A stretch of 41,144 nucleotides of DNA from Chloroflexota bacterium (GCA_022561985.1 JADFQE010000009.1:1-41144); one strand, 5' to 3'. Shown: positions 32,563-40,842, numbered from the stretch's first letter. Program-made: numbers and translations. Notes: generated from the letters alone by a model not told the origin.

Positions 32563-32588
32563 AGGGGCGCGATAAGATCTGCGCCCCT
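32563..32588. repeat. GCGCGAT palindrome inside the operon
   Basis: AGGGGCGC (32563-32570) and GCGCCCCT (32581-32588), with an inner GAT/ATC pair. It stands between the bicupin stop and the permease start and could weaken read-through. Confidence 0.55.
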
Positions 32589-32600
32589 GCGACGCCGCCC

Positions 32601-33761
32601 CTAGCCATCGCCCCACTCCCCAGCGTTCGTCGGCCCGACCTCGCCGGTGCACCACGGCACGAGCGCCTTCATGCGGCAGGTCGCCCCGTTGGCGGCGACC
32701 TCCGCCTCGAACAGGCGGTGGACCTCCGGGTCCTCCAGCTCGTACTCAAGCTGGTTCCCGCCCTTCTCCAGGCTCACGTCGCTGCGGTGCTCCCGCCGGG
32801 CAACGCCGTACTTGCGCCCGCCGCCGGAGCCGGAGAGGATGGCCAGATAGCGGGCCGGCGTGGTCCCTGAGTTCATGTGCTGGTGCAAGCAGTCGTCGTA
32901 GGGCACCACCTCGAGCGTGCCGGGCTTCCAGTCGACCTTCTCCCACTCCTTGGCATCGCCCTGCCAGAAAAGAGAGAAGCCCTTGCCCTCCAGGATGAGC
33001 AGGTGCGCGCCGGGGCCGTGCCGGTGCGCTTTCTTGTACGTGCCGACCTGGAACTGAGAGATGTGTGCGTTGACGCTGGACTCCGCGAGCTGGAGGCGGA
33101 CCTGGCTCCCGCCGCCCCCGCGCTCCCGCCACTCGTACACCTTGAGCGAGCGGGCGTCGGGGACGAAGCCCGTCTCCCAGATGCGCTCCTGGTACAGCGT
33201 CCCCTGCCCGCTGAAGTAGCTCTCCTCCTCCCCGCCGAAGCGGTCGGTGAACTGGAAGGGACAATCGAAGACGAAATCGGCGTTGTGGTACCGCCGCAGC
33301 GTCGGCGGCAGGTTGGTGACCGCGATGTAGCGGGCCGGCTCCGAGCTCGAGTTGAAGTGCTGGTACCAGGCGTTCAGCGGGATCGCGAAGAGGCTGCCCT
33401 GCGCCCACTCGAAGGTCTGCTTGTGGCCGCCCTCGTGCCAGATGCTCGTGGCGCCGCGCCCGGAGAGCACGTAGACGATCTCCTCGTACAGGTGGTGCTC
33501 CGGCTCCGAGGTCCCGCCCGGAGCAAGCTCCACCACGTGCGCGTCCTTCTCGTTGGTGCGGTCGAGGTTCAGGATGGCGCCGCGCCCGCCCTTGCGGGCC
33601 CAGGGCGCGAGCTCGAGGCTGGCCATGTCCTCGACGTAGTACCCCTCCACGATGGGCACGCCCTGAGCCTTCGCCCAGTCCATGTAGGGGTCGGTGCGGC
33701 CGAGGACCGGCAGGGAGTCGGAACGCGATCCAGGACGCGACTCGGACGTTTGGCTCGTCAT
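32601..33761 (-). CDS. bicupin protein
   Basis: 386 residues. N-terminal cupin: PEHHLYEEIVYVLSGRGATS with HH and EE as candidate metal ligands, and AIPLNAWYQHFN. C-terminal cupin: YKKAHRHGPGAHLLILEGKG, with HxH intact, and CLHQHMNSGTTPARYLAI. It is homologous to 26631-27746, but here both domains look able to bind metal. It follows the Rieske oxygenase by 43 bases and is followed by the permease. It may work on the same substrate as the oxygenase. No signal peptide is seen. Confidence 0.87.
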   Translation of the reverse strand: MTSQTSESRPGSRSDSLPVLGRTDPYMDWAKAQGVPIVEGYYVEDMASLELAPWARKGGRGAILNLDRTNEKDAHVVELAPGGTSEPEHHLYEEIVYVLSGRGATSIWHEGGHKQTFEWAQGSLFAIPLNAWYQHFNSSSEPARYIAVTNLPPTLRRYHNADFVFDCPFQFTDRFGGEEESYFSGQGTLYQERIWETGFVPDARSLKVYEWRERGGGGSQVRLQLAESSVNAHISQFQVGTYKKAHRHGPGAHLLILEGKGFSLFWQGDAKEWEKVDWKPGTLEVVPYDDCLHQHMNSGTTPARYLAILSGSGGGRKYGVARREHRSDVSLEKGGNQLEYELEDPEVHRLFEAEVAANGATCRMKALVPWCTGEVGPTNAGEWGDG

Positions 33762-33804
33762 GGTGCGGGTACTCCAGGAGGGATGCCGGTTGGGTGAGAC
33801 TCAG

Positions 33805-35055
33805 TCACCTGGACGCAGGGGGATACGAGGTGCGGGTGCCCGCGCCGAAGATGCCGAAGCCGCCGCCGAAGTCGACGCGCTTGCCGCCTGCGACCGTGGC
33901 CACGTACTTGTCGTGCTCCGTCGGCACATCAACGTACGCCGCCTCCTCCGGGTCGCGGAACACATTCAGCGGGTCCCCGCCGTCCTCCACGATCTTCATC
34001 TGGTCGTTGAGCAGCTTCCGGAACAGGATGACGCCCCGGTCGGATTCGCCCAGGTGCTCCTGGTCGCGGTCCATGAGCGGCCCCTGCGTCACCCAGGCCA
34101 TGACGTCTTGGGCGAGATCGCGGTTCGTCGCCACCCTGAAGCGCCGCGTCTCCGCGTCCCACACATCGCCCTCGCTCACCTCCACCCGCTCCGGGATCGC
34201 CTCGCCGGGCTTCGGGTCGGCCGTGTGGTAGGTGAAGTGCAGCGTGTGGGTGTCGTCCATCGGCACGCGGAACTGGTAGCTGCCCCGGCCCCGGTTCGCC
34301 ACCTTCAGTATGTTCGGGAAGAGCACCGGGTGCCCGACCTTCCAGGCGTCGTCCTCCTCCGTCTGACCTTCGAGGATGCGCCGCTTGATGATGCCGCGCT
34401 CGTAGAGGTCGAAGCCGATCTTGATGTGGTGCAGCATCGCCTGGCCGCCGGGCGCGCGCTCGACCTCCAGCCCCTGACGCTCCCGGTGGTAGACCGTCTG
34501 CAGGGCGTGGAGGTACTCCGTGTGCATCGGGTCGACGGAGTTCTCCATGACCTGCACCCAGTTGCAGTCGAGGGTGTGCACCGAGATCCGCTTGATGAGG
34601 TCGTCGCGGACGAGCCAGTCCCAGTGTGGGAGCAGCGGGACCGGCTTCGGGCCGAGGTAGGCGAAGAGCGCGCCGCCCGCCTCCTCCACGGGGTAGGCGA
34701 CGTTGCTGACGCGCTCGTGGAAGGTGCTGCCGGTGGGCTCGGCGGGCTGCTCCAGACAGCGGCCTTCCGCGTCCCAGAGCCAGCCGTGGTAGACGCACCG
34801 CAGCCCGTGCTCCTCGGGGATGCCGTAGAGCAGGCTGATCCGGCGGTGTGGGCAGGCCCGGCCGAGGAGGCCATAGCCGCCCGAGCGGTCCTTGTACAGG
34901 ACGAGGTCCTCGCCGAGCAGGCGGACCTCCTTGGTCGGCTCGTCCTCGAGCTCGACCGTGCCCGCGATCGGGTACCAGTAGCGCCGCAGGAGCCGCCCCA
35001 TGGGGGTCTCCGCGCCAACGCTCGTCATCGCCCTGTTGTCTTCGACGCTGAGCAT
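33805..35055 (-). CDS. Rieske non-heme iron oxygenase, large subunit (phthalate dioxygenase-like)
   Basis: 416 residues from ATG 35055 with AGGAG upstream. The Rieske [2Fe-2S] ligands are Cys68-x-His70 (ACPHRRIS) and Cys87-x2-His90 (LRCVYHGW). The mononuclear iron site is ENSVDPMHTEYLH with Asp175, His178 and His183. The length and motifs match single-component alpha subunits of the phthalate 4,5-dioxygenase/demethylase type, which oxidise or demethylate aromatic acids. It is closely related to 37847-39127. It leads a minus-strand run; TTGACA-N17-TAGCAT lies at 35127-35155. It needs a ferredoxin and reductase; a Rieske ferredoxin is at 39159. Confidence 0.95.
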   Translation of the reverse strand: MLSVEDNRAMTSVGAETPMGRLLRRYWYPIAGTVELEDEPTKEVRLLGEDLVLYKDRSGGYGLLGRACPHRRISLLYGIPEEHGLRCVYHGWLWDAEGRCLEQPAEPTGSTFHERVSNVAYPVEEAGGALFAYLGPKPVPLLPHWDWLVRDDLIKRISVHTLDCNWVQVMENSVDPMHTEYLHALQTVYHRERQGLEVERAPGGQAMLHHIKIGFDLYERGIIKRRILEGQTEEDDAWKVGHPVLFPNILKVANRGRGSYQFRVPMDDTHTLHFTYHTADPKPGEAIPERVEVSEGDVWDAETRRFRVATNRDLAQDVMAWVTQGPLMDRDQEHLGESDRGVILFRKLLNDQMKIVEDGGDPLNVFRDPEEAAYVDVPTEHDKYVATVAGGKRVDFGGGFGIFGAGTRTSYPPASR

Positions 35056-35126
35056 GCGATCGCTCCTGAGCTGACCCAAGCCTGCCGAGCCGGCGCTGGA
35101 CGTGGCGGTTATCTGCTCAAAGCGGG

Positions 35127-35155
35127 ATGCTAGACATGCAGGCGCGCGATGTCAA
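35127..35155 (-). promoter_or_regulatory. promoter of the Rieske/bicupin/transporter run
   Basis: On the minus strand, TTGACA (35150-35155) and TAGCAT (35127-35132) with a 17-base spacer, in the 269-base gap between divergent genes. Confidence 0.5.
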
Positions 35156-35324
35156 ACGCGCCTCCGGTCGCGGTGCCGGACGCAGATCAGCGCGCCCCAG
35201 CCAGCGCCGCCCTGCCGCGTGCGTGAAACCGTGCGGTTGGCGCTGGCGAGTGGGTCCAGGGCAGTGCCCTGGTGGATGGTGGTGCGGGCACCGGCTATAC
35301 TCGGCCACCGCACCGGAGGACACC

Positions 35325-36467
35325 GTGGCTGAACGCTCCGCATCCGCCGCCATCGTCGGCGTCGCCGAGTCCGACGAGATCGGCAACGTCCCTGGAAAGT
35401 CGGCTCTCCAGCTGCACGCCGAGGCCGCCTTCAATGCGCTCGAGGACGCCGGGCTCTCGAAGGCGGACGTCGACGGCCTCTTCACCGCCGGGTACTCGAC
35501 CTACGACACGGGCGAGTACCTGGGCATCAGCCCCCGCTACACCGACTCGACCAGCGTGGGCGGGTCATCCTTCGTGATCCACGTCGGCCACGCCGCCGCC
35601 GCCATCGCCGCCGGGCGCTGCGAGGTCGCGCTCATCACGCACGGCCAGGCGGGGCGCAGCGCCCGCGCCCCCGTCGTGCGCGACGCGGGCCTGCCGATCG
35701 CCCAGTACGAGAGCCCCTACGGCATCATCGGCCAGCCCATCGCGTACTCGATGGCGGCGAGCCGCTACATGCACCGCTACGGCGAGGACCGCACGCGCCA
35801 GGCCCTCGCCGAGATAGCGGTCGCCACCAGGAAGTGGGCCGTGCTCAACCCGAAGGCGATGATGCGCGAGCCGCTCTCCTTCGACGACTACCACGACTCC
35901 CGCTGGATCTCCTACCCCTTCCACCTGCTCGACTGCTGCATCGTGACCGACGCCGGCGCCGCCGTGGTCGTGACGAGCGCCGAGCGCGCCCGCTCGCTCC
36001 CCAAGGAGCCGGTGTGGGTCCTCGGCGCCGCGGAGCACCACGACCATGCGGGCATCTCGCAGATGGGGGACCTGACGCTCACGCCGGCGCACGTCACGGG
36101 GCCCGCCGCGCTCGCCGAGGCCGGGGTCACGCACGACGACATCGACCTGGCGATGATCTACGACTCGTTCACGTACACGGTGCTCGTGACGCTCGAATCG
36201 CTCGGTTACTGCGGCCCCGGTGAGGGCCCGGACTTCGTCGCCGACCAGCGCACGGCGCCGGGCGGCGACTTCCCGATGAACACGAGCGGCGGCGGCCTCT
36301 CCTACACGCACCCCGGCATGTACGGCATCTTCCTGGTCGTGGAGGCCGTCCGCCAGCTCCGGGGCGAGGCGGGGGCCAGGCAGGTCGAAGACGTCCGCCT
36401 GAGCCTGGTGAACGGCACCGGCGGCTCGCTCTCGTCCACGGGGACCATCGTGCTGGGGGTCGGGTGA
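35325..36467 (+). CDS. thiolase-like lipid-transfer / acyl-CoA lyase family protein
   Basis: 380 residues from GTG 35325 after GGAGG. The thiolase fold is recognisable (AEAAFNALEDAGLSKADVDG, IAAGRCEVALITHG, and GGLSYTHPGMYGI near the end). The nucleophilic cysteine of true thiolases is missing: the corresponding stretch is SVGGSSFVIHVGHA. This is the pattern of Ltp2-like proteins that pair with DUF35 partners and split C-C bonds by retro-aldol reaction. The next gene overlaps by one base and encodes such a DUF35 protein. A role as acyl-CoA aldolase is likely by family knowledge; the substrate is unknown. Confidence 0.88.
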   Translation: MAERSASAAIVGVAESDEIGNVPGKSALQLHAEAAFNALEDAGLSKADVDGLFTAGYSTYDTGEYLGISPRYTDSTSVGGSSFVIHVGHAAAAIAAGRCEVALITHGQAGRSARAPVVRDAGLPIAQYESPYGIIGQPIAYSMAASRYMHRYGEDRTRQALAEIAVATRKWAVLNPKAMMREPLSFDDYHDSRWISYPFHLLDCCIVTDAGAAVVVTSAERARSLPKEPVWVLGAAEHHDHAGISQMGDLTLTPAHVTGPAALAEAGVTHDDIDLAMIYDSFTYTVLVTLESLGYCGPGEGPDFVADQRTAPGGDFPMNTSGGGLSYTHPGMYGIFLVVEAVRQLRGEAGARQVEDVRLSLVNGTGGSLSSTGTIVLGVG

Positions 36468-36886
36468 TGGCGGAGGCCTACGACCGCCCCCTGCCCGTCC
36501 CGCAGCCGGAGTCCGACTTCTACTGGGAAAAAGCGAAGGCGCACGAGCTGTGGCTCCGCCACTGCAACGGCTGCGGCCGGACCTACTTCTACCCGCGCGA
36601 CATCTGCCCGCACTGCTTCTCGCGCGAGACCGAGTGGGCCCAGGCGAGCGGGCGCGGCACGCTGCACGCCTTCGGCATCGTGCACCGCGGGCCCACGCCA
36701 GCCTTCCGCGACCACGTCCCGTACATCGTCGCGCTCGTCGACCTCGAGGAGGGCGCGCGCATGCCGACGACCCTCGTGGGCGTCGAGCCGGACCCCGCCC
36801 ACGTGCGCATCGGCATGGCGCTCGAGGTGACCTTCGACGACGTGACCGAAGCGATCACGCTGCCCAGGTTCCGGCCCGCGACCTGA
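36467..36886 (+). CDS. Zn-ribbon OB-fold (DUF35) protein
   Basis: 139 residues; ATG overlaps the previous stop (TGATG), so translation is coupled. The rubredoxin-like ribbon is HCNGCGRTYFYPRDICPHC, four cysteines for zinc, followed by an OB-fold domain (GRGTLHAFGIVHRG, YIVALVDLEEGARM). Such proteins bind acyl-CoA and support thiolase-like partners, as in ChsH2/Ltp2 systems. It probably forms a complex with the product of the previous gene. Confidence 0.93.
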   Translation: MAEAYDRPLPVPQPESDFYWEKAKAHELWLRHCNGCGRTYFYPRDICPHCFSRETEWAQASGRGTLHAFGIVHRGPTPAFRDHVPYIVALVDLEEGARMPTTLVGVEPDPAHVRIGMALEVTFDDVTEAITLPRFRPAT

Positions 36887-36950
36887 CGACCGACATGTGA
36901 GACGACCCAGAGCCAAGACCAAGAGCAAAGACCAAGGGCGGAGGAGTGAC

Positions 36951-37751
36951 ATGGGGAAAGAGTGGGACGACGTCAAGTACGAGGTGGCTGTCGCGAACCG
37001 CGTGCTCGCGGAGGTGGGGCTGGCCACGGGCTTCCGGGCCTCGCTCGGACACGCCAGCATGCGCATCCCGAACGAGCCGGACAAGTTCGTGGTCAAGGGG
37101 CGCGGCTACAAGGTCGACGCGCTGCACAGCGTGACCCCCGAGCAGATGATCGTGTGCGACATGGACGGGAACAAGGTCGATGGCCCCGTGGGGACGACCC
37201 AGTGCTTCGAGGTCAAGATGCACTCCTGCATCATGAAGACCCACCCGGAGGTCATGTCGGTGGTGCACGTCCACCCGTACTACACCATCCTGGCGACGAC
37301 GCTCCGCAAGCGGCTGCGGCCGATGAACCAGGAGGGCATCGCGCTCGTGAAGGACGAGCTGCCCATGTGGGAGCACGTGAAGACGGTGCAGACGGATGAG
37401 GAGGGCATGGAGGTCGCCGCCCTGCTCGGGCCGTCCAAGGCCCTGCTGCTCCGCGGCCACGGCGCCACCACGGTCGGCCCGGACCTCCAGGAGGCGGTCA
37501 TGAACATGATCCACCTGGAGGAGCAGGCCAAGATGAACTACTGGGCGCTCTCGGCCGTGGGCCCCGACCACGACTACATCTCCGACGAGCTCATCGCCGA
37601 GATGTCGGACCGCCCACCCATCGCCGAGCTCCCGCACTTCAAGTCGGTGGTCGGCCCCGGAGGCCGCCCCCGCGTCAACGGCGTGTGGGAGTACTACACC
37701 CGCATCGTCACCGACAACCCGGAGGCCCGCCCCCACTTCGACAAGATGTAG
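36951..37751 (+). CDS. class II aldolase/adducin-family protein
   Basis: 266 residues from ATG 36951 with GGAGG upstream. Zinc-binding signature HVHPYY (His pair) and a third His in LLRGHGATTVG; GHASMRIP is the N-terminal phosphate-type loop. The family contains fuculose-phosphate-type aldolases and decarboxylases that cleave C-C bonds using zinc. In this run, between the DUF35 gene and the Rieske oxygenase, it likely acts on a product of oxidation. Exact substrate unknown. Confidence 0.9.
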   Translation: MGKEWDDVKYEVAVANRVLAEVGLATGFRASLGHASMRIPNEPDKFVVKGRGYKVDALHSVTPEQMIVCDMDGNKVDGPVGTTQCFEVKMHSCIMKTHPEVMSVVHVHPYYTILATTLRKRLRPMNQEGIALVKDELPMWEHVKTVQTDEEGMEVAALLGPSKALLLRGHGATTVGPDLQEAVMNMIHLEEQAKMNYWALSAVGPDHDYISDELIAEMSDRPPIAELPHFKSVVGPGGRPRVNGVWEYYTRIVTDNPEARPHFDKM

Positions 37752-37772
37752 GGGCGCGATCCATCGCGCCCC
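37751..37772. repeat. GCGCGAT palindrome after the aldolase gene
   Basis: GGGGCGCGAT, CC, ATCGCGCCCC: a perfect 10-bp stem at the end of the aldolase gene, similar to those at 28384 and 32563. Confidence 0.65.
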
Positions 37773-37846
37773 CGAACACCTTGCAGACGGGCGCGCGCCG
37801 CACTACGCTTGGGCGGTCCCATAGCCGCGCCGGGAGGGAGGCAGCC

Positions 37847-39127
37847 ATGCTCAGCGTCGAAGAGAACGCAGCGCTCACGAGCGTGGGCCCCGGCACGCCC
37901 ATGGGTGAGCTCATGCGCCGCTACTGGCACCCCATCGCGGCCGCGGCCGAGCTCGACGAGCGCCCCACGAAGGAGGTCCGCCTGCTCGGCGAGGACCTCG
38001 TGCTCTACAAGGACCGCTCGGGCACCATCGGCCTCATCGAGCGGACCTGCGCGCACCGGCGCGTGAACCTGGCCTACGGCATCCCCGAGGAGCACGGGCT
38101 GCGGTGCATGTACCACGGCTGGCTCTACGACGAGACCGGCCAGTGCATCGAGCAGCCCTTCGAGGAGACGGTGCACCCCGACGGGCGATTCAAAGAGAAA
38201 GTGAAGCTCGCCGGCTACCCCGTCGAGGTCCTCGGCGGCCTCGTCTTCGCCTACCTCGGCCCCGCGCCCGTCCCCCTGCTGCCGCGATGGGAGCCCTTCA
38301 CGTGGGAGGGTGGGTTCATGGAGATCGCGCTGGCGGAGCTGCCGTGTGGCTGGCTCCAGTGCCAGGAGAACTCCCACGACCCGGTGCACCTCGAATGGCT
38401 GCACGGCTATTGGGGCGTGCAGCAGCAACGCGAGAAGGCGCTACGGGATGGGGGCGATCCGGACTCCACGCCCATCATTCCACGGCACCACAAGAAGATC
38501 GGCTTCACCGAGTTCGAGCACGGCATCATCAAGCGGCGCGTCACCGGCGACGGCTCGGAGGACGACTCCGACTGGAAGATCGGGCACCCGGCGCTGTTCC
38601 CCCACATCCTGTACGTGGGCGACATGCGCCAATCGAACCTCCAGTTCCGGGTCCCGGTCGACGACACCCACACGCTGCACGTGACGTGGTTCTTCTACAA
38701 GGCCGCTCCCGGCGCGGAGCCGATCGTGCAGGAGACGGTCCCCTACTTCAACGTGCCGCTCCACGACGAGACCGGCGCGCTGATCGCCGACTTAGTGAAC
38801 CACCAGGACTTCGTCGCCTGGATCACGCAGGGCCCGAACGCCGACCGCACGGCCGAGAAGCTCGGCGAGTCGGACCGCGGCATCATCCTGCTCCGCAAGC
38901 AGATCAAGGACCAGCTCGCGATCGTGGCCGACGGCGGCGACCCGATGAACGTGTTCCGCGACCCCGCGAAGAACGAGTGCATCGAGCTGCCGCTGGAGCG
39001 CTGGCCGTCGATGAACGAGCCCGGCCGGTTCTCGATCTACACCGTGCCGCAGGCGGGCGAGACGGACGAGATGAAGGCGCAGATCCAGCGCGTGCTCGAC
39101 GGGTGGGCGCACCAGGCCCCGGTCTAG
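37847..39127 (+). CDS. Rieske non-heme iron oxygenase, large subunit (second copy)
   Basis: 426 residues from ATG 37847 with a strong GGGAGGGAGG. Rieske ligands Cys68-His70 (TCAHRRVN) and Cys87-His90 (LRCMYHGW). Mononuclear iron site: ENSHDPVHLEWLH, with Asp178, His181 and His186. The first 65 residues are nearly the same as in 33805-35055, but the catalytic domain differs, suggesting a related but different substrate. It is the last gene of the thiolase/DUF35/aldolase run. Electron donor is probably the Rieske ferredoxin encoded just downstream on the other strand. Confidence 0.95.
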   Translation: MLSVEENAALTSVGPGTPMGELMRRYWHPIAAAAELDERPTKEVRLLGEDLVLYKDRSGTIGLIERTCAHRRVNLAYGIPEEHGLRCMYHGWLYDETGQCIEQPFEETVHPDGRFKEKVKLAGYPVEVLGGLVFAYLGPAPVPLLPRWEPFTWEGGFMEIALAELPCGWLQCQENSHDPVHLEWLHGYWGVQQQREKALRDGGDPDSTPIIPRHHKKIGFTEFEHGIIKRRVTGDGSEDDSDWKIGHPALFPHILYVGDMRQSNLQFRVPVDDTHTLHVTWFFYKAAPGAEPIVQETVPYFNVPLHDETGALIADLVNHQDFVAWITQGPNADRTAEKLGESDRGIILLRKQIKDQLAIVADGGDPMNVFRDPAKNECIELPLERWPSMNEPGRFSIYTVPQAGETDEMKAQIQRVLDGWAHQAPV

Positions 39128-39140
39128 CGGCCGGCGTCCG

Positions 39141-39172
39141 CTCAGGCAGGCCCGACCCTCAGGCAGGCCCGA
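39141..39172. repeat. short tandem repeat
   Basis: CTCAGGCAGGCCCGAC occurs twice next to each other at the end of the ferredoxin gene; the second copy forms its last codons and stop on the minus strand. Confidence 0.55.
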
Positions 39173-39470
39173 CCAGGACGTCGCTGCCCTCGATCCGCAC
39201 CGCGTAGGTCGGAAGGGGGGTCGTTGCCGGGCCGGTGAGGACCTCGCCGGTCCGCGCGTTGAAGACGCTGCCGTGGCAGTCGCACTCGATCTCCTCGCCG
39301 TCGAGAGCGCCGTAGGCGAGGTCGCAGTCGGCGTGGGTACACACGTTGGAAAAGGCGATCACCGTGCCGCCCAGGTCGGCAAGCACGATCTGCTCACCCC
39401 CCACCTCCACGAGCTTGAGCGCACCGGCCGTGATCTCGGAGCGCTGCGCGACCTTGCTGAACCCTTCCAC
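39159..39470 (-). CDS. Rieske-type ferredoxin
   Basis: 103 residues from GTG 39470 with GGAGGACGAT upstream; a longer frame runs into the tRNA-Leu and is spurious. Rieske ligands: Cys44-His46 (NVCTHADCD) and Cys63-His66 (ECDCHGS). Small Rieske ferredoxins carry electrons from a reductase to Rieske oxygenases, of which two are encoded nearby. Expression is from the opposite strand to the closest oxygenase gene, so it may serve both. No reductase gene is in the window. Confidence 0.93.
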   Translation of the reverse strand: MEGFSKVAQRSEITAGALKLVEVGGEQIVLADLGGTVIAFSNVCTHADCDLAYGALDGEEIECDCHGSVFNARTGEVLTGPATTPLPTYAVRIEGSDVLVGPA

Positions 39471-39524
39471 ATCGTCCTCCTCAGTCTGAACGAGAGTATG
39501 CACGAGCGATGGAGCGGCGTTGCG

Positions 39525-39610
39525 TGGTGCCGAAGGCCGGAGTCGAACCGGCACAGGGTTGCCCCCAACGGTTTTTGAGACCGTCGCGTCTACCATTCCG
39601 CCACTTCGGC
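39525..39610 (-). tRNA. tRNA-Leu (anticodon CAA)
   Basis: Minus strand: acceptor GCCGAAG pairs with CTTCGGC, then A and encoded CCA. Anticodon loop CTCAAAA gives CAA. The long variable arm (TTGGGGGCAACCC) and length of 86 confirm a class II tRNA. Confidence 0.95.
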
Positions 39611-39635
39611 GCGTGGCGAATGATACCACCGCGCC

Positions 39636-40361
39636 CTAGGGCATCTCCGCCAGCAGCCGGCCGTAGCCCTCCACCGGCTCGTGGATGTGCAGCCGGCGCT
39701 CGATCGCCCAGACGCGCGCCGTGACGGCGTGGACGACGGGCACGCCGAGGTCCTGCTCGAGCAGCTCGATGGCGTCCAGGCTCCGCCAGCCGGAGCCGAA
39801 GAGCAGGATGCCGTCGGCCTCCGGGTGCGCGAGGTAGACGCGCTTCGTGTGCGCATAGACCTCCAGGTGCGAGAGCTGGCCGGCCCGGTCGAAGGGGACC
39901 GCGATGGGCTCGAAGGCGAGCATCTCGATCCCGGCCTCGCCGTAGTAGCGCGCGAGTGCGTCGTTGGTCTCGCCGGAGGTGTACGTCGCGCCGACGGCCC
40001 GCTTGATGCCGAGCACACGCATGGCCTCGACCTGCGTCTGGGCGGAGGTGACCACCGGGACGCCGTACTTCTTCTCCCAGGCGGTCGTGATCGCGCGCTC
40101 GCCCTCGTACCCCTGGAGCATGAACGGCGGGCCGCCCTCGGGGTGGATCAGGTCGACCTCGAGCTCGGCGAGCTTGGCGACCTTCTCCTCGTAGGCGTTG
40201 ATGGCCTCTTTGAACTCGTCGATCGTCCCGCGCTGGATGTCGAGGAAGAGCGGGATGACGCCGAGCCCCTCGGGGGTGAGACGGATGAACTCCTCGAGGG
40301 ACCCCGGGCGGAAGGTCGGCTTGATGAGGCCGACGACACCGCGCCAGCTCGTGAACGGCAT
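39636..40361 (-). CDS. Asp/Glu racemase-superfamily protein (maleate isomerase / arylmalonate decarboxylase-like)
   Basis: 241 residues from ATG 40361 with AAGGAG upstream. Fold markers: LGVIPLFLD, VDLIHPEGGPPF, VPVVTSAQTQVEAMRVLGIKRA, and GILLFGSGWRSLDAIELLEQDLG. In known maleate isomerases and arylmalonate decarboxylases, cysteines occupy the GGPP and FGSG positions; here both are replaced (Gly and Ser), so the usual thiol chemistry is probably absent. Substrate unknown. It may belong to the same catabolic set as the Rieske genes, though it is separated by a tRNA. Confidence 0.82.
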   Translation of the reverse strand: MPFTSWRGVVGLIKPTFRPGSLEEFIRLTPEGLGVIPLFLDIQRGTIDEFKEAINAYEEKVAKLAELEVDLIHPEGGPPFMLQGYEGERAITTAWEKKYGVPVVTSAQTQVEAMRVLGIKRAVGATYTSGETNDALARYYGEAGIEMLAFEPIAVPFDRAGQLSHLEVYAHTKRVYLAHPEADGILLFGSGWRSLDAIELLEQDLGVPVVHAVTARVWAIERRLHIHEPVEGYGRLLAEMP

Positions 40362-40622
40362 GGCGGCAACTCCTTGGACGTGGTGAAGGCCACATGGTAC
40401 GCCCGCACGCGGACAATAAGGCGCCGCCTGGGGGAGGACACCTTACCAGGCGGCGCGCGCGGAACGGAGGTGGCGTCTCTTGCCGGTTGCCGTAGACCCC
40501 GCCACCAGAGGTCTCCGAGAAAGTATCTGGTCCCACAAGCGGTTTATCACAGTATGACTAGTCGGTCAACCATTGACGTCGATATCCGTAAGGATCGACC
40601 CGTCACCGGCACGTTCAAGCAG

Positions 40623-40658
40623 AAAGGGCCCAGCCTCTCCGGAGGGGCTGGGCCCTTT
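40623..40658 (-). terminator. strong hairpin after tRNA-Gly
   Basis: AAAGGGCCCAGCC and its exact complement with a short loop give a 13-bp stem, ending in a T-tract on the minus strand just beyond the tRNA-Gly 3' end. Confidence 0.75.
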
Positions 40659-40668
40659 GCGTCTGCAC

Positions 40669-40743
40669 TGGAGCGGAAGACGGGGGTCGAACCCGCGACC
40701 TTCTCCTTGGCAAGGAGATGCTCTACCACTGAGCCACTTCCGC
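40669..40743 (-). tRNA. tRNA-Gly (anticodon GCC)
   Basis: Minus strand: acceptor GCGGAAG pairs with CTTCCGC, then T and encoded CCA. Anticodon loop TTGCCAA gives GCC. T arm GGTTCGACCCC. Confidence 0.95.
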
Positions 40744-40748
40744 CGGAT

Positions 40749-40766
40749 AGCACGGCCCTTCCGTGC

Positions 40767-40767
<1 letters not shown>
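40749..40767 (-). terminator. small hairpin between tRNA genes
   Basis: AGCACGG and CCGTGCT around CCCTT between tRNA-Phe and tRNA-Gly. It may help processing or weakly end transcription. Confidence 0.35.

Positions 40768-40842
<75 letters not shown>

Noticed and set aside
29493-32564. A 1023-codon open frame on the plus strand
   Set aside because: It is antisense to the binding-protein and permease genes and consists of Arg/Asp/His/Gln-rich repeats, typical of high-GC shadows.
35127-35324. N-terminal extension of the thiolase-like protein
   Set aside because: The first 66 codons are Arg/Cys-rich and cover the divergent promoter; GTG 35325 has a perfect ribosome site.
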